Source: Stictocephala bisonia (taxonomy: Eukaryota; Arthropoda; Insecta; Hemiptera; Membracidae). Taken from it: a stretch of DNA of 64,000 bases. Positions 11,538 to 22,620 of the stretch are shown one piece after another. Where the stretch lies: positions 310,001 to 374,000 of the forward strand of contig JAQJVL010000278.1 in NCBI GenBank assembly GCA_035578905.1, given 5' to 3'. Position 1 is the first letter of the stretch. Every line of letters begins with the position of its first letter. Both the position numbers and the translations under genes were made by a program. Below the pieces are notes generated by a model, which was given only the letters and a program-made list of their open reading frames with translations, was not told the DNA's origin and did no database searches.

Positions 11538-14357
11538 TTGTTTTGGAATGTACAATGCCTTTCAAATAAAATTGAATATCTTAGTTTTTTGGGGCAGCAA
11601 TATAATACTAAAGTAATCACATTAGCTGAGCATTGGGCTAGAGGTAGCGATACTCAATTTGTGTCAATACCTGGTTACGAATTGGCAGCAATATATGGTA
11701 GACCAACCAGATTACACGGAGGGGTAGCCATTTTTGTTGAAAGTGGATGTTTATTTGAAACTATCCCAAGCATTAGTGCTCTGTCTATTGAGATGGTTTG
11801 CGAAGTGGCTGCAATAAAACTCATTGAGGAAAATGTGATTATTGTAACTATTTATAGGCCTTATAATGATAATGTTGACTTTTTTGAAAATTTTTTACAC
11901 TGTTTCTATAATGTATTATTGATTGCTACGAAGTCTAAGAATAGTATTATGATTTGTGCTGATTTCAATGTTAAGTTTGGCAAAGGAGGCAGGTTTGAGC
12001 GAGAGTTACTTAACATGTTACATGCTTTTGGCTTGAGTATTACAGTAAGAGATATAACTAGACCGGGTCCACAGATAGGTTCTGGGAACTGTGTTGACAA
12101 CATTGTAACAGACATTCATCGTAGTCGGTGGGTGTCTTCTGTTGTTCACACAGTTTTATCAGATCATAATGCTGTTATTTGCAAAGCCATTTTAAAAGTA
12201 AAAATCACTCCTGCAACTCCACGTAAAACCCTAGAGAAGAGATTTGTTAGATCCATGAACGACTATAATATAAAGGTTTTTGTAAATGCTTTAAAATCAA
12301 TAACATGGTTTGATGTTTACTCTCCAGGAGATGTAGATGAAAAGTTTACAATATTTAATAGACTATTCATGTGGGCAGTTAACATAGCATTTCCTCTTTC
12401 TTCTCAAGTTTCGAAAATTAAAAATACTGATAATCAATGGTATACCCACGATCTGTTTAAACTTAAGCAAAAGTGTGATCAGCTTTATAATTTATCTAAA
12501 GTATACAAGTGTGATTATCTTACTAATAGTTACAAGCAATGTAAAAATCATTATAAAAAATCAATAATTCAGGCAAAACAAAGTTACTATTCTAAAGTTA
12601 TCAACCAGTCTCATAATAAAGCCAAAAAAATGTGGGAAGTAGTTAATAATCTAACAAACTACAACTCTAAAAGCAATTCTACCGCGTGTGGAATTAAACC
12701 TGATGGTTTTAATGATTTTTTTATTAGTCATGTAGAACAGCTTAAAGATAGTATAGCCCAAAGTAAATTTCCCAGCTCCCATTATTTGAAAACTATAAAA
12801 ACTATCTCCACCCGTTTCTCATTTTCACATGTTAAAGTAGAAGATGTCTTTAATGCTATAAATAAGTTAAGTAACAGTAATTGCCTAGACATGTATGGTG
12901 TAAATTCTTTAATTTTGAAATTGTCAGCCCCTTTTATAAGTGAAGTGTTATCATATGTATTCAATCAGTGCATAGATAATAGTGTATATCCAAGAGATCT
13001 CAAGAAAGTTAAAGTAATTCCAATTCCTAAAACGAATGATAAAAATGAAATACATAACTATCGCCCTATTTCAATTGTTCCAGTAAAATCCAAGATGTTT
13101 GAATCATTAATTAATATGCAATTCTCTAATTACTTTGAGGACAATTTCCTTTTTACAGAAAAACAGTTTGGTTTTAGACCCAATCAAAGCACTGTTAATG
13201 CAATAAGTAACCTAGTAGATGGTGTAGTAAATGATCTTGAAAAAGGGCTATCTGTTTGTTTTAGATCTTATGATATGACAAGAGCTTTTGACACGGTGGA
13301 TCATGATTTACTGTGTCAGAAGCTTCGTTTTTATGGTGTTGACAGCCCTTCAGTAAAATTGATTGAATCTTACTTGTCCTGTCGATCTCAATATGTTTGT
13401 TTGGGTACTTTGTTTTCTGGGGAGAGAGTGAGCCGATGTGGAGTTCCACAAGGTTCAGTTTTGGGACCTCTTCTCTTCAATATATATATAAATGATTTGC
13501 TAGCCAATATTGATAATATGAGCAATAATGGGTATCTTTTTGCAGATGATTTTGGGCTGAAAGTCTCAAGTAATACATTGATAGGTGTTCACAATCAACT
13601 TAAAAATAGATCCTCAATTTTAGGAGACTGGTGCTCTGCCAACAACTTAGTTTTGAATGTCAACAAAACTCAAGAGATACATTTTTTTTACAGCAGCCCA
13701 AAAGTAAGCTTACAAACCGAAAAAGAATTATCTCTTAAATTTTTAGGTATCTGGCTGGAACCAAACTTGTCGTGGAAAACTCACACCGAACATGTATCAA
13801 GGAGGTTGTCAAAGGGTTTATATATGTTGCGTAGACTAAGTACATCTATAGATGTGGTGTGTTTATTGCAAGTATATTATGCTCAAGTTCACTCACACTT
13901 GTGTTATGGGGTGCAATTGTGGGGTAATAGCCAACATTCCATGAAACTTTTTATTTTGCAAAAGAGGGCAATACGGATTATCTGCAATGCTGGCAGCAAA
14001 AGTCATTGTCGGCCCCTTTTTATCAGATTGGAAGTATTAACGCTACCCTCTCTATACATATTTCATTCATTGTTATTTGTAAAAAACAATCAACAATTGT
14101 TCTCAAAAAATACCATTTATCATGAGCATGCAACGAGCCATAAAAGTAACATTCGAACAATGAAGTATAAACGCACCACATCTCAGAAAAATTGGTACTT
14201 TATGTTGACAAAATTATTTAACTATCTACCAGCATATGTTAGAGAATTGCACAATTCCCAGTTTAAAAATAAAATTGGAAATATTTTAGTTCAAGAATGT
14301 CTTTATGAAGTAAAAAATTTTTTGCAAATTGATTTTAAAAAGTATTTTGAGATGTAG
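11538..14357 (+). CDS. LINE ORF2: APE endonuclease and reverse transcriptase
   Basis: A 939-residue uninterrupted frame, also open a little upstream of 11538. The endonuclease at about residues 1-220 shows FWNVQCLSNK, AEHW, IYRPYND, CADFNV and SDHNAV. RT follows: NYRPISIVPVKSKMFE, QFGFRPNQST, YDMTRAFDTVDHDLL, GVPQGSVLGPLLFNIYINDL and FADDFGLK. The catalytic box is FADD, a conservative variant of YADD. The length is normal for ORF2 of this class and there is no RNase H. Intact here even though ORF1 is broken. Confidence 0.9.
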   Translation: MFWNVQCLSNKIEYLSFLGQQYNTKVITLAEHWARGSDTQFVSIPGYELAAIYGRPTRLHGGVAIFVESGCLFETIPSISALSIEMVCEVAAIKLIEENVIIVTIYRPYNDNVDFFENFLHCFYNVLLIATKSKNSIMICADFNVKFGKGGRFERELLNMLHAFGLSITVRDITRPGPQIGSGNCVDNIVTDIHRSRWVSSVVHTVLSDHNAVICKAILKVKITPATPRKTLEKRFVRSMNDYNIKVFVNALKSITWFDVYSPGDVDEKFTIFNRLFMWAVNIAFPLSSQVSKIKNTDNQWYTHDLFKLKQKCDQLYNLSKVYKCDYLTNSYKQCKNHYKKSIIQAKQSYYSKVINQSHNKAKKMWEVVNNLTNYNSKSNSTACGIKPDGFNDFFISHVEQLKDSIAQSKFPSSHYLKTIKTISTRFSFSHVKVEDVFNAINKLSNSNCLDMYGVNSLILKLSAPFISEVLSYVFNQCIDNSVYPRDLKKVKVIPIPKTNDKNEIHNYRPISIVPVKSKMFESLINMQFSNYFEDNFLFTEKQFGFRPNQSTVNAISNLVDGVVNDLEKGLSVCFRSYDMTRAFDTVDHDLLCQKLRFYGVDSPSVKLIESYLSCRSQYVCLGTLFSGERVSRCGVPQGSVLGPLLFNIYINDLLANIDNMSNNGYLFADDFGLKVSSNTLIGVHNQLKNRSSILGDWCSANNLVLNVNKTQEIHFFYSSPKVSLQTEKELSLKFLGIWLEPNLSWKTHTEHVSRRLSKGLYMLRRLSTSIDVVCLLQVYYAQVHSHLCYGVQLWGNSQHSMKLFILQKRAIRIICNAGSKSHCRPLFIRLEVLTLPSLYIFHSLLFVKNNQQLFSKNTIYHEHATSHKSNIRTMKYKRTTSQKNWYFMLTKLFNYLPAYVRELHNSQFKNKIGNILVQECLYEVKNFLQIDFKKYFEM

Positions 14358-14510
14358 TTTACAATATATAATTTATTATAATATAGGATACGATACAGGC
14401 ATATTGTATTAGTTTTATTAATTTAGCATAGTAAATAGTCATAACTTGTGACAATGTCAATACGTTTTTTGTAAATGTGTGATGACAATAAATATCTTAT
14501 GTCTTATGTC

Positions 14511-15138
14511 TTATTTAATTAACTGAAACAACGTGGATTATAAAGATTTAATCTGTTCACTCATATCACAGATCAGATTTTCTATGCAAGCCAATTATAC
14601 TGTTTCACAGCCAGCCGATATGTTTATCTGGTGGTTCAGTTCAAAGTGTACCGCAAAAACGTAGCGAAGCTTGTTGGCAAAAGCTGCATCCAACCAAACT
14701 GATGCTAAAATTCAGGCGTCATCGCCAAATGCAGTCATTTGCTTACAGAATTGCCTCCTCTCAACAAAAAATTGATTGTGTACACGCCAAGAAGAGTGGA
14801 TCTGTATTCTGTGGGTATTTAATCCAGTAATAACAAGGTTACAACTAACCGGAAATAAGCTCTGAATCATATAATCAAATTTGAAAATCTGGATGACAAA
14901 GACTGTAGTTCAATCGATTGATAATAAAAACTAAACAGGCTTACTAAAAATAAATTTTAAAGTTGCCTTTAAAAAAAATGAATTAGTTTTTAAATTATGA
15001 TCGGTAATGAAATATGTGCAACTTGAAACTACTTTGATACATGAAGCTACACTAAACAACAGATAAATAATTATTTCATAATGAGAAATTCATGAAAACC
15101 TGGCGTAATCGAATGAAAACCATAGACGTAGTCGGCTA
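14511..15138. repeat. Right copy of the 630-bp direct repeat
   Basis: Begins just after the LINE tail with AACTGAAACAACGTGGATTA and ends at GACGTAGTCGGCT. It parallels 8158-8792 with many small differences. Confidence 0.85.
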
Positions 15139-15697
15139 ATATAATAGGTCTAACTGACATTGGCGATAAGATGTAGTCTGAAATATCAGCTAAGTGCCAA
15201 CTAAAGATACAGTGAAGATTTTTGGGCACCTAAATTATAAACTTATGAAACGAGACATTTGATAAGGCTTGATTCAGTAAAAATTATTTTCCGAATCTCT
15301 AAATTCGTCGTATTTTGTTTAGAAAAGGTTTTCCAGCATGTTTCTCCCTCATTTGGGTTGATTCGTGAATGTTTTACAGTTTACATCAACATCAACGTGA
15401 ACAGGGGCCCGTTCGGTGAGTTTACGAATCAAAATTATCGTACGTTACCACATTTTACACTCCAACTGTGTTATTGTCTATCCTTGGCAGAAAACTGTTC
15501 AACAATTTGACAGGAAAAAATATTGTATGCACAAATATTACAACAAACAAAAAACACACAGTTTTGGCGATCTAAGGTGTTTTCGGAATAATAATTAGTA
15601 GGCGTTTACCACGGATATATATATCTATTTTTTATTTGAGAGAAAATAAATCAATAATGTTGTGTCACACGCTACTAGAACGCCATTACCATATTTT
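15139..15697. other. Non-coding DNA between repeats
   Basis: Short open frames (for example 15259-15510) show no recognisable domain. Nothing supported. Confidence 0.35.
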
Positions 15698-15707
15698 ATA
15701 TGATATA

Positions 15708-15738
<31 letters not shown>

Positions 15739-15922
15739 CTTTATTGTCGTTTTACATAAAGCATTGACACAGTCGCATATACATCTAACAGACATAGTCA
15801 AAACAATCATATTGCACATATACATTATTCAATCTAGAATGACAAATATGGTTAACAAACGGTCATTTAAGTAAACAGTAATTTACATAACTGGTATGAT
15901 TCTAAAGTACAGGTCCAACAAT

Positions 15923-16861
15923 CTAGAAACTAATATCTTGCATACTGAAAAACTCCCCTAGTTCATAAAATGGATTTTTTAGCAACCAGTTATACAGTTT
16001 GATTTTAAAAAGTGTTGTCGGGTATTTATTAACTAAATCTTTTAATTTATTATAAATCTTCTGGGAAATAAAAACATGACTGTGTTGGGTTCTACTCAGT
16101 CTGCAAAACTCTATGGCAATATTATTTTTATTTCTAGTATTATAGCTGTGAATGCTGCTGCTAAGAATGAGGGATGGGCTATTTTTTAAAATGTATGACA
16201 TTAAATCAAAAATATACAAATTTATAACAGTTTGAAATTCAAGCTCAATGAAAAGTGGTTTGCAGTGGTCCAATGGTTGTGCTTTACTTATCAGTCTAAT
16301 GGCCTTCTTTTGTAAAATAAGAATGTCACTAACTTTAGTACTATAGCCCCATATTATAAGTCCGTATCTAATTATAGATTGAAAAAAAGCATAGTATGCG
16401 GTTTTTACATAACTTTCCGGGACACTGTCCATTAAACGTTTAAGTAAAAAGATTACTCTAGATAATCTTTTAGAAATATACTCAACGTGAGAGTTCCATG
16501 ATAAGTTACAATCAATATGAATACCTAGAAATTTAACACTGGGAAGGAAATCATTAGGTAAGTTATTTGCCGGACTCTGTCTTAAACTGAACATGATATT
16601 TTGGGTTTTAGTTTCATTTAATAAAAGGCCATTTGTCCTAAACCACAAAGATGCTTCATCAAGTGTTTCATGTACAATGTCTTGTAAAGTGTTAAAGTTT
16701 GTGTTACTGTTTAAGAATGTTGTATCGTCTGCATACAAAAAGGATTTGGTTTTAATAGCACTTGGAAGGTCATTTATGTATAGTAAAAATAGCAGGGGTC
16801 CCAACACCGACCCTTGGGGTACTCCACATTCAACCACTAGTTCATTGGACCAGTTTTCCAT
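15923..16861 (-). pseudogene. LINE ORF2, RT C-terminal half
   Basis: Contains GVPQGSVLGPLLFLLYINDL and SFLYADDTTFL (YADD catalytic box), then the thumb and a C-terminal region resembling the end of the 11538-14357 protein (LQKKAIRLI, HCKPLFIELE). A single frameshift near 16855 separates it from the upstream half. The related but different sequence shows it belongs to another family of the same broad clade. Confidence 0.85.
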
Positions 16862-18600
16862 TAATTAAAACCTTTTGTCTACGATTTTTTAAATAGTCTT
16901 GAAAAAACTTAGCAGAAATACCAGTTATGCCATAGTAGTTTAGTTTTAAGATTAACTCATCATGTTCAACACAATCAAATGCCTTGCTCAAGTCACAGAG
17001 AGTGGCTTGAGCAAAGGCCTTACTCTCAAAAGCTTTTATAATTTCCCTAACTAGTGCATCAACTGCATCAATTGTACATTTATTTCTTCTAAAACCAAAC
17101 TGTGATGAATTCAGGTAATTATTGTTTTCCAGATAGGTGACAAGTTGATCATGTACTATAATTTCTATAATTTTGGATATCACTGGTACAATGGATATAG
17201 GGCGATAACTTTCAGCAAGTTGTTTTGACCCTTTCTTAAAGATTGGGCATAGTCTAGACAATTTCAGTTCGTCTGGAAAAATACCCTCTTTCATACATTT
17301 ATTTATACATGTGGTTAAAGGATTCAAAATTATATGACTAATCTTCTTGAACATGTTATTTGATAAATTATAAATATCCTTGCTTTCAGAATTTTTTAGT
17401 CTTTTAACAGCGTTAGTGACATTATCAACAGAAACTTTCATAAAATAAAATTTATTTCTCTTGACTGGATGATTTTTGACTAGGCTTATACTATTGATAT
17501 TGTTGGGCTTCTTAATATTGTCTTTTATTTGTTTAATTGAATTAATAAAAAAATTATTAAACTGGTCTGGGCTAATATGTATGTCTGTTTGTAAAGATGA
17601 GTTATTTATATTTTCTTTTATTAAGTTCCATGCAGCCTTACATTTATTTTTACTATTTTCTATTTTTTCTGCATTGTGAGCCAGTTTAGCGTCTTTGATT
17701 GACTGTTTATAAAGTTGTTTTAGATTAGCATATTCAGCATGAAGCCTGTCATAACTACAATTCTTCACCAATTTGTCAAGAAATAAAAGTCTCTCTTTCA
17801 TTTGGGCCAGTTCCCTTGTATACCATTCAATGTTATTTTTAATATATTTACCTGTGGAACACTGTTTTTTTAATACAGAAAAAAATGTCAAGTTATTAAT
17901 TATAACTGAAAAAAATGCTTGAAAAAATTGTTGCGCACTTAAAGTTTTTTCATTCTTAAGTAAGGGATTCCAATCATGGGACAAAAGGCTGCTGATCAGA
18001 TTATCAATTGATGACTTAGGAAAACTGATTACAAATGGTGCAGATTGTTCTCTGGTTCTTTTCGAGTGTTTAGATATTTTTGAAAAGGTTTTAGTTTTAA
18101 TACTTACGATAAGACCATCATGATCTGAAAAAGGAAAGTTAAAGATGTTACATGAGATTACAAGATCTAGGCAATTTAAAAATATGTTATCAAGGCAATG
18201 GTTTTTTTTGGGTTGGTTTATCGTTGATACAAAAATAATTATGCTGCCTTAAAGTATTTAAAAACTCCCTTTTTGTTTTTTTGTGGGATGTTATGTCAAA
18301 GCTAGCATTTATGTCACCTCCCATTACAATTGAATAGCCACGAAATGAAGAGATGAAAGTAAACAATTTCTCCAGTGTTTCTAGAAAGATATTTGGGTCA
18401 CCTGCAGGTGAATGATAAATTGAAACTGCTATAACTTTAAGGCTATCAACAGCAGCCATACATGCTTCAAAATTAAGTTCTGAGCAAAAAGTTGAGATAT
18501 CAATTTTTTTAGAATTTAATTTTTTGTTAATAAGAATAGAGGTACCACCTCTTCTGTGATCTTTTCTACAGAAATCGGATACACAGTAGAAGACAGTAGA
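16842..18600 (-). pseudogene. LINE ORF2, endonuclease end and RT N-terminal half
   Basis: From 18600 downwards the frame encodes part of the endonuclease (GGTSILINKK, SIYHSPAGD, MGGDINASFD), then shifts frame at a poly-T run near 18205. It continues with FSDHDG and the RT fingers and palm (SYRPISIVPVISKIIE, QFGFRRNKCT, CDLSKAFDCVEHDEL) to a stop at 16842. Missing N-terminal endonuclease and two frameshifts make it a pseudogene. Confidence 0.85.
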
Positions 18601-18608
18601 ATATGATA

Positions 18609-19165
18609 CAGTGTTTTCTTACGTCAAATCATTGGACGATTAAAAATCACTCAATTTTTAAAAAAATAGACCTCGATTGACTCGCGAGAAATATACGATA
18701 ATACAATTTCTATACGATAATAAAAGTGAAAATATACGGGTGTACAATTTCAGTTCCGAAAAGGAGCTGAACGGTTCCTTACACGTACGTATACTACACC
18801 CAAGATGAACTTTCGCCTAGAAAAGATGGGAAGTTCGATTCTAGGGATGTAAAGTGACCTGTTCTCGGGACCCTTTTGATTGAACGGCCGTATTGATATG
18901 AACGAAAATATGCATAATTTCTACGGCGTACAGACAATTAGATTTGTATCGGTAACAGATCTTTTTAAGCATCTTGAACCGGATCTCTCGCCCCCTTTCT
19001 TGGGTCATAAAGACACTAACCAGCATTTCTGTTTTATTCACGCTATTTTAGGTTAGGTTACAAGTGACTGGTAGACTCGACAACCAACATGTGTGATCGC
19101 TACAATCCCAGCTCTGTTGTTCACTTTGAATTGAAGTAGTTCAAATCATAATGAACGAACTCGTT
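18609..19165. other. Non-coding DNA with degenerate transposon-like motifs
   Basis: No gene seen. Near 19120-19165 motifs such as GAACGAACTCGTTC and, just inside the array, GTCGACTAGTTC look like decayed hAT-type subterminal repeats. The tandem array starts within this sequence. Confidence 0.4.
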
Positions 19166-20051
19166 CACTACGTCGACTAGTTCATTTGACTGTCGTCGTG
19201 TACTACCTATTCTTAGGCGTATTGTTTAGTTCATAATTACACATACTAAACTGATAACGTATGGTTAAGGGTTTTTACAAGTGCACATACTCGAAGTTTC
19301 AAGTAGTCGCGCACCCCCAACAACAACAACAAAATCTTAATTAGACATTAAATATAAGTTATTCTGTAAAAACTGTTTGGAGCAAATTTAAATCTTTCTT
19401 GTGAATTAAACATTATAAGATAAATGAAATGATGAATAAGTATGCATGTCTGTATTTGGTTTATAAAAATAAAATAAATAATTGCAGATTTTAAAGAGAT
19501 TATTCACTTTAAGGTTTATACTATCAACCATAGATGACTATGCATTATTTTTCTTAGACTGCTTAAAAAGTAGACTAATATTCATATTGTCAATACTGTG
19601 AACAGCATAAGTTCTAGAACAAAGTCACATGCAGCAACATAAAATCAGCCAGGAATTTTGGAGAGTAGGATTTTGCAAGCAGAAACTGTCTAATGCTTTT
19701 ATAATGTTGGTTACTTTAGCAATCCCAGATAAATATTTTTTATGGAGGGATGATTAAAGTAATAACATGGAAAGTGTAGATGTTGGCCATCAACAGTTGA
19801 ATGAACCCCTAAGAGAAAAAACGAGGGAAGCCCACAATTATCCATTCAATAGAGACATGAGGGATTCTTTGCCAATATTGCTAAGATTCAACCTTTTTTG
19901 TAATTTTTGCACTTTGATATAAGCTTGATATTTATTGTTTCATATAACCAATCTACTAACACAATTTTGGAAAATGATCACACATATAGTGACATTATAA
20001 ACTATGAAATAAATGAAAGGGAATTTATAAATGAAAAGAACTAATACTCAC

Positions 20052-20236
20052 AACTTCCATACAGTTTGTTTTTTCTTGTCAATGTTAGGGTCATTTCTCG
20101 ATGCTCGTAACATTTCTGACCATCTCACAGCTTCCTGCAGTTCCATGAATCGTTCTTTGTACTGATTCCTCTCCATGAGTACTCGAGCCATTTCTACTCT
20201 GGTAAACCTCTTCCTTTGCGCCATAGGTACATCTTC
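20052..20236 (-). CDS. syd: JIP3/sunday driver exon B, copy 1 (RH2-like region)
   Basis: After acceptor TTGATTGTAG the exon reads [20 protein letters not shown] and continues [19 protein letters not shown], ending ...VWK plus TT before donor GTGAGT. This is the highly conserved segment after leucine zipper II in JIP3/JIP4 scaffolds, overlapping the RILP-homology 2 region that binds Rab GTPases. JIP3 links kinesin-1 and dynein/dynactin to cargo and JNK signalling. The exon is 185 nt, enters in phase 0 and leaves in phase 2. This copy keeps the conserved Val in MARVLMERN and Asp in RNDPNID. Confidence 0.93.
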
Positions 20237-22071
20237 CTACAATCAACACCTGTAAAGTTAATTTTCTAGATATACATAGTTTGATGTTTGTAAACACTTT
20301 ACACATTTGTAAACCTATTTGTTGCATTTGTTGTGCAATTTTCAACCCTATTGGTATCAGTCGTTGATACTATAGATAATTGTCAACCTCACTGACTGTC
20401 ATCGGTCAAAGTATAAACAATGTGCCAGGCTTTAAGAGAGCCTGGTAACATATAATGGCTGCTAAGAGACAAAATGTCACAAAAATAACATCGAAACTTT
20501 AAATGTTAGATGGAAAGAAAAAGTTCCATTTAACATTTAAATGTTTTTAGTTTGCTCTAAGTCTGTTTCTAACTGCAAAATAAAATTCTGTTGTTTCAAC
20601 ATATTTCAGGCACTCTAGCATCTATTACACTCATTGTAAAAAATAAGTGTTTGGCCGGCTTAGTTCATTGTTACCAATATTTATTTTTATTTAATTAACC
20701 CCCTAGGTGCTAAAATCCCTACAGCGGCTTTCAAACATGCGCTTTAATAATCAATTCCTATTCCTTATTCTGTATGCCAATCGGTTCATAACATTTTTTG
20801 TTTGAATCGGAAGGCTTCATGCTTTTGAAAGCAGTCCCTGACAATTAGCTTGGATAAGCATCAAAAGATCAATGTAAATTCATCTAAATACGGCAATAAA
20901 CATCGAAAGATCTAAATAAATTCATCAAAATATGGCAACTGTTTCAGCTGCAATTGACGTGTATGGTAGGTGCTGTTCAGTGTTGTTGTTTACTTTGCTA
21001 TTAAAATGGATGACAATTTACATTCCAGTGAATTATAAAGGTTTTGGGTGAAGATATAAGTGAAAAATAATGATAATGATGATTCGGCTGTTGATATAAC
21101 AAGTGCTATTAGACCTTAATTTGTGTTTTAAACAAATTTTTCCATGTAACCTTGCAACGACCACAAAAAGTAATGGAATTACTAATTGTATAAAATATAC
21201 TGTGTTATTATTAATGTAAAATTAATATTTTTGTATACATGTTTTAAGACTTGTAAATTCTTTTCTGTACATTTTCATTTTTTTTATAAGTAATTAATAA
21301 ACATTTACAATTATTAACGAAACATTGTATTTGTTAATAATCAGCTTTCCTCAAAACATAACACTGTTTTTAAATTAAAAACAACGAAGGCTAACAGGCC
21401 TTTCTTTAACAAACGCATATGAAACTAAACATTGAAATAATATACAAAATTTTAAAACCAAACTTAAAAATGATAAAACTAATTTTAAACTAGTTACCAT
21501 GCAAAGAGTAATTAAAACAGGTTTTTATTTATAATTTTAAATATGAACGTAGTAAACGTCTACTGTACACGTACATACGTTAATACTGTAAGTAATGTGA
21601 ACTGACCCACTAACTTTAGTTTTAGTGTTTTGTATTAATTGTTGAATTTTGCCTATTAGTTTCAAATTCTCTATTAGTTTTATATTATAAATCAATAAAA
21701 TGTTGAATTACAAGTGTTTTCTGTTCGCACTATTCAATGTAGCAATGCATTAGCTGAATAGATTTTTTTACTTTGACTTATAATCTGAAATAACAAAACA
21801 TTGGCTCACAAAAATTATTACAATAACTAAGTTGCAATCAATTTTGCTATGTAGTATTTGTCCTTCAGGGCCGTATTTGGGCTTGACACCATCTTAATTA
21901 AACCAAGTAAAATTAATATACACAATACGATGGTTGTGGACACTGTCTATTTGGTAAACATTAATATTTATTTATTCTTAATACGCCGATCATCAATAAA
22001 ACCACAGCTTACTCATTAAGTATAATAAAATATTGAGAGTAAGACTGGACCAAACATAACCTAACACTTAC

Positions 22072-22219
22072 TTCATCATCTGATTTGTTTGATTTTGCCA
22101 ACTTTTCTGCCTCTTCTTTGGTTTTCTTTAATTCTTCTTCCGGCTCAGACACTTTCTGCTTCAACCTATTTTTTAATGTTTGTAATGACTTCAATTCTTC
22201 TCTGAGAATCTCCTGTTCA
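22072..22219 (-). CDS. syd: JIP3/sunday driver exon A, copy 1 (leucine zipper II coiled coil)
   Basis: A 148-nt exon between acceptor TTTTTTACAG and donor GAA|GTAAGT. It reads (S)EQEILREELKSLQTLKNRLK and ends KSNKSDDE. It corresponds to the coiled-coil segment of JIP3 following KVDELT. It enters in phase 2 and leaves in phase 0. This copy carries Pro in SEPEEELKK where copy 4 has Leu, which should weaken the helix. Confidence 0.92.
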
Positions 22220-22317
22220 CTGTAAAAAAGTTTTTGAAATTTTTTATGTTATTACAAGCTAATCACTCTGCAGTTACATTTTTATTCTTTAACAAGCCAA
22301 GCTAAATTAAAATGCTC

Positions 22318-22620
22318 CAAATGTGGCGGCTCAGTGGTTAAGGCTGAAAACTCTGGAGTACAAAGGTCAAATCCCCACAAAGCTGCCAGCCAGTACTTTA
22401 CCTGTTGAATAAAGTTTATGGACATGACTGCAACCAATGTGAAGTCAGGTTTTCATCACAACAAATTTAAGCCTCTATAAAGAGCAAACATGAATTACCA
22501 CTTAAACTGACTATCCTACAGAGCACTCACCCTGCCAACCTACTTTCAAACATGACTAACAATAGTCACTCCCTTCCCAACTACAACTAATGGAAATGGA
22601 AGAAACAGAAAACAATAATC
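22318..22620 (+). repeat. tRNA-derived SINE, copy 1
   Basis: TGGCGGCTCAGTGGTTAAGG is a clear A box and AAGGTCAAATCCCC a B-box relative, followed by a body of about 230 bp. It is present at the same place in all four units, so it inserted before the duplications. No clear target duplication was read. Confidence 0.65.

Larger units (their letters stand above)
9290..14510 (+). mobile_element. Non-LTR retrotransposon with Ulp1 protease and SGNH esterase
   Basis: The element contains, in order, a Ulp1-type protease frame, a coiled-coil/SGNH esterase frame broken by frameshifts, and an endonuclease/RT protein. Its 3' end after the RT stop has a short UTR and a TATGTCT tandem tail (near 14494-14511). 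An APE-type endonuclease plus RT and an esterase in ORF1 fits the CR1/L2-like LINEs; exact clade unknown. The 5' boundary is uncertain: a small ATG frame starts at 9306 and the tRNA-like sequence sits just upstream. Not autonomous, because ORF1 is broken. Confidence 0.8.
15706..18600 (-). mobile_element. 5'-truncated non-LTR retrotransposon
   Basis: A 2895-bp insertion on the minus strand flanked by a perfect 8-bp target duplication ATATGATA (15698-15705 and 18601-18608). The 3' tail is a TTTA repeat (read on the minus strand, 15706-15737). The coding region begins inside the endonuclease and continues through RT to a stop at 15923. 5' truncation plus a repeat tail and short duplication is the classic result of target-primed reverse transcription. 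Confidence 0.9.

Noticed and set aside
8158..15138. LTR retrotransposon with 630-bp LTRs
   Set aside because: The interior encodes an APE endonuclease and LINE-type RT with a tandem tail, and the repeats lack TG...CA ends and a primer-binding site.
22009..22194. 61-residue ORF read as a stand-alone small gene, with repeats at 28013, 31912 and 39130
   Set aside because: These are exon A copies reading through the donor into the intron; the true exon ends at GAA|GTAAGT.
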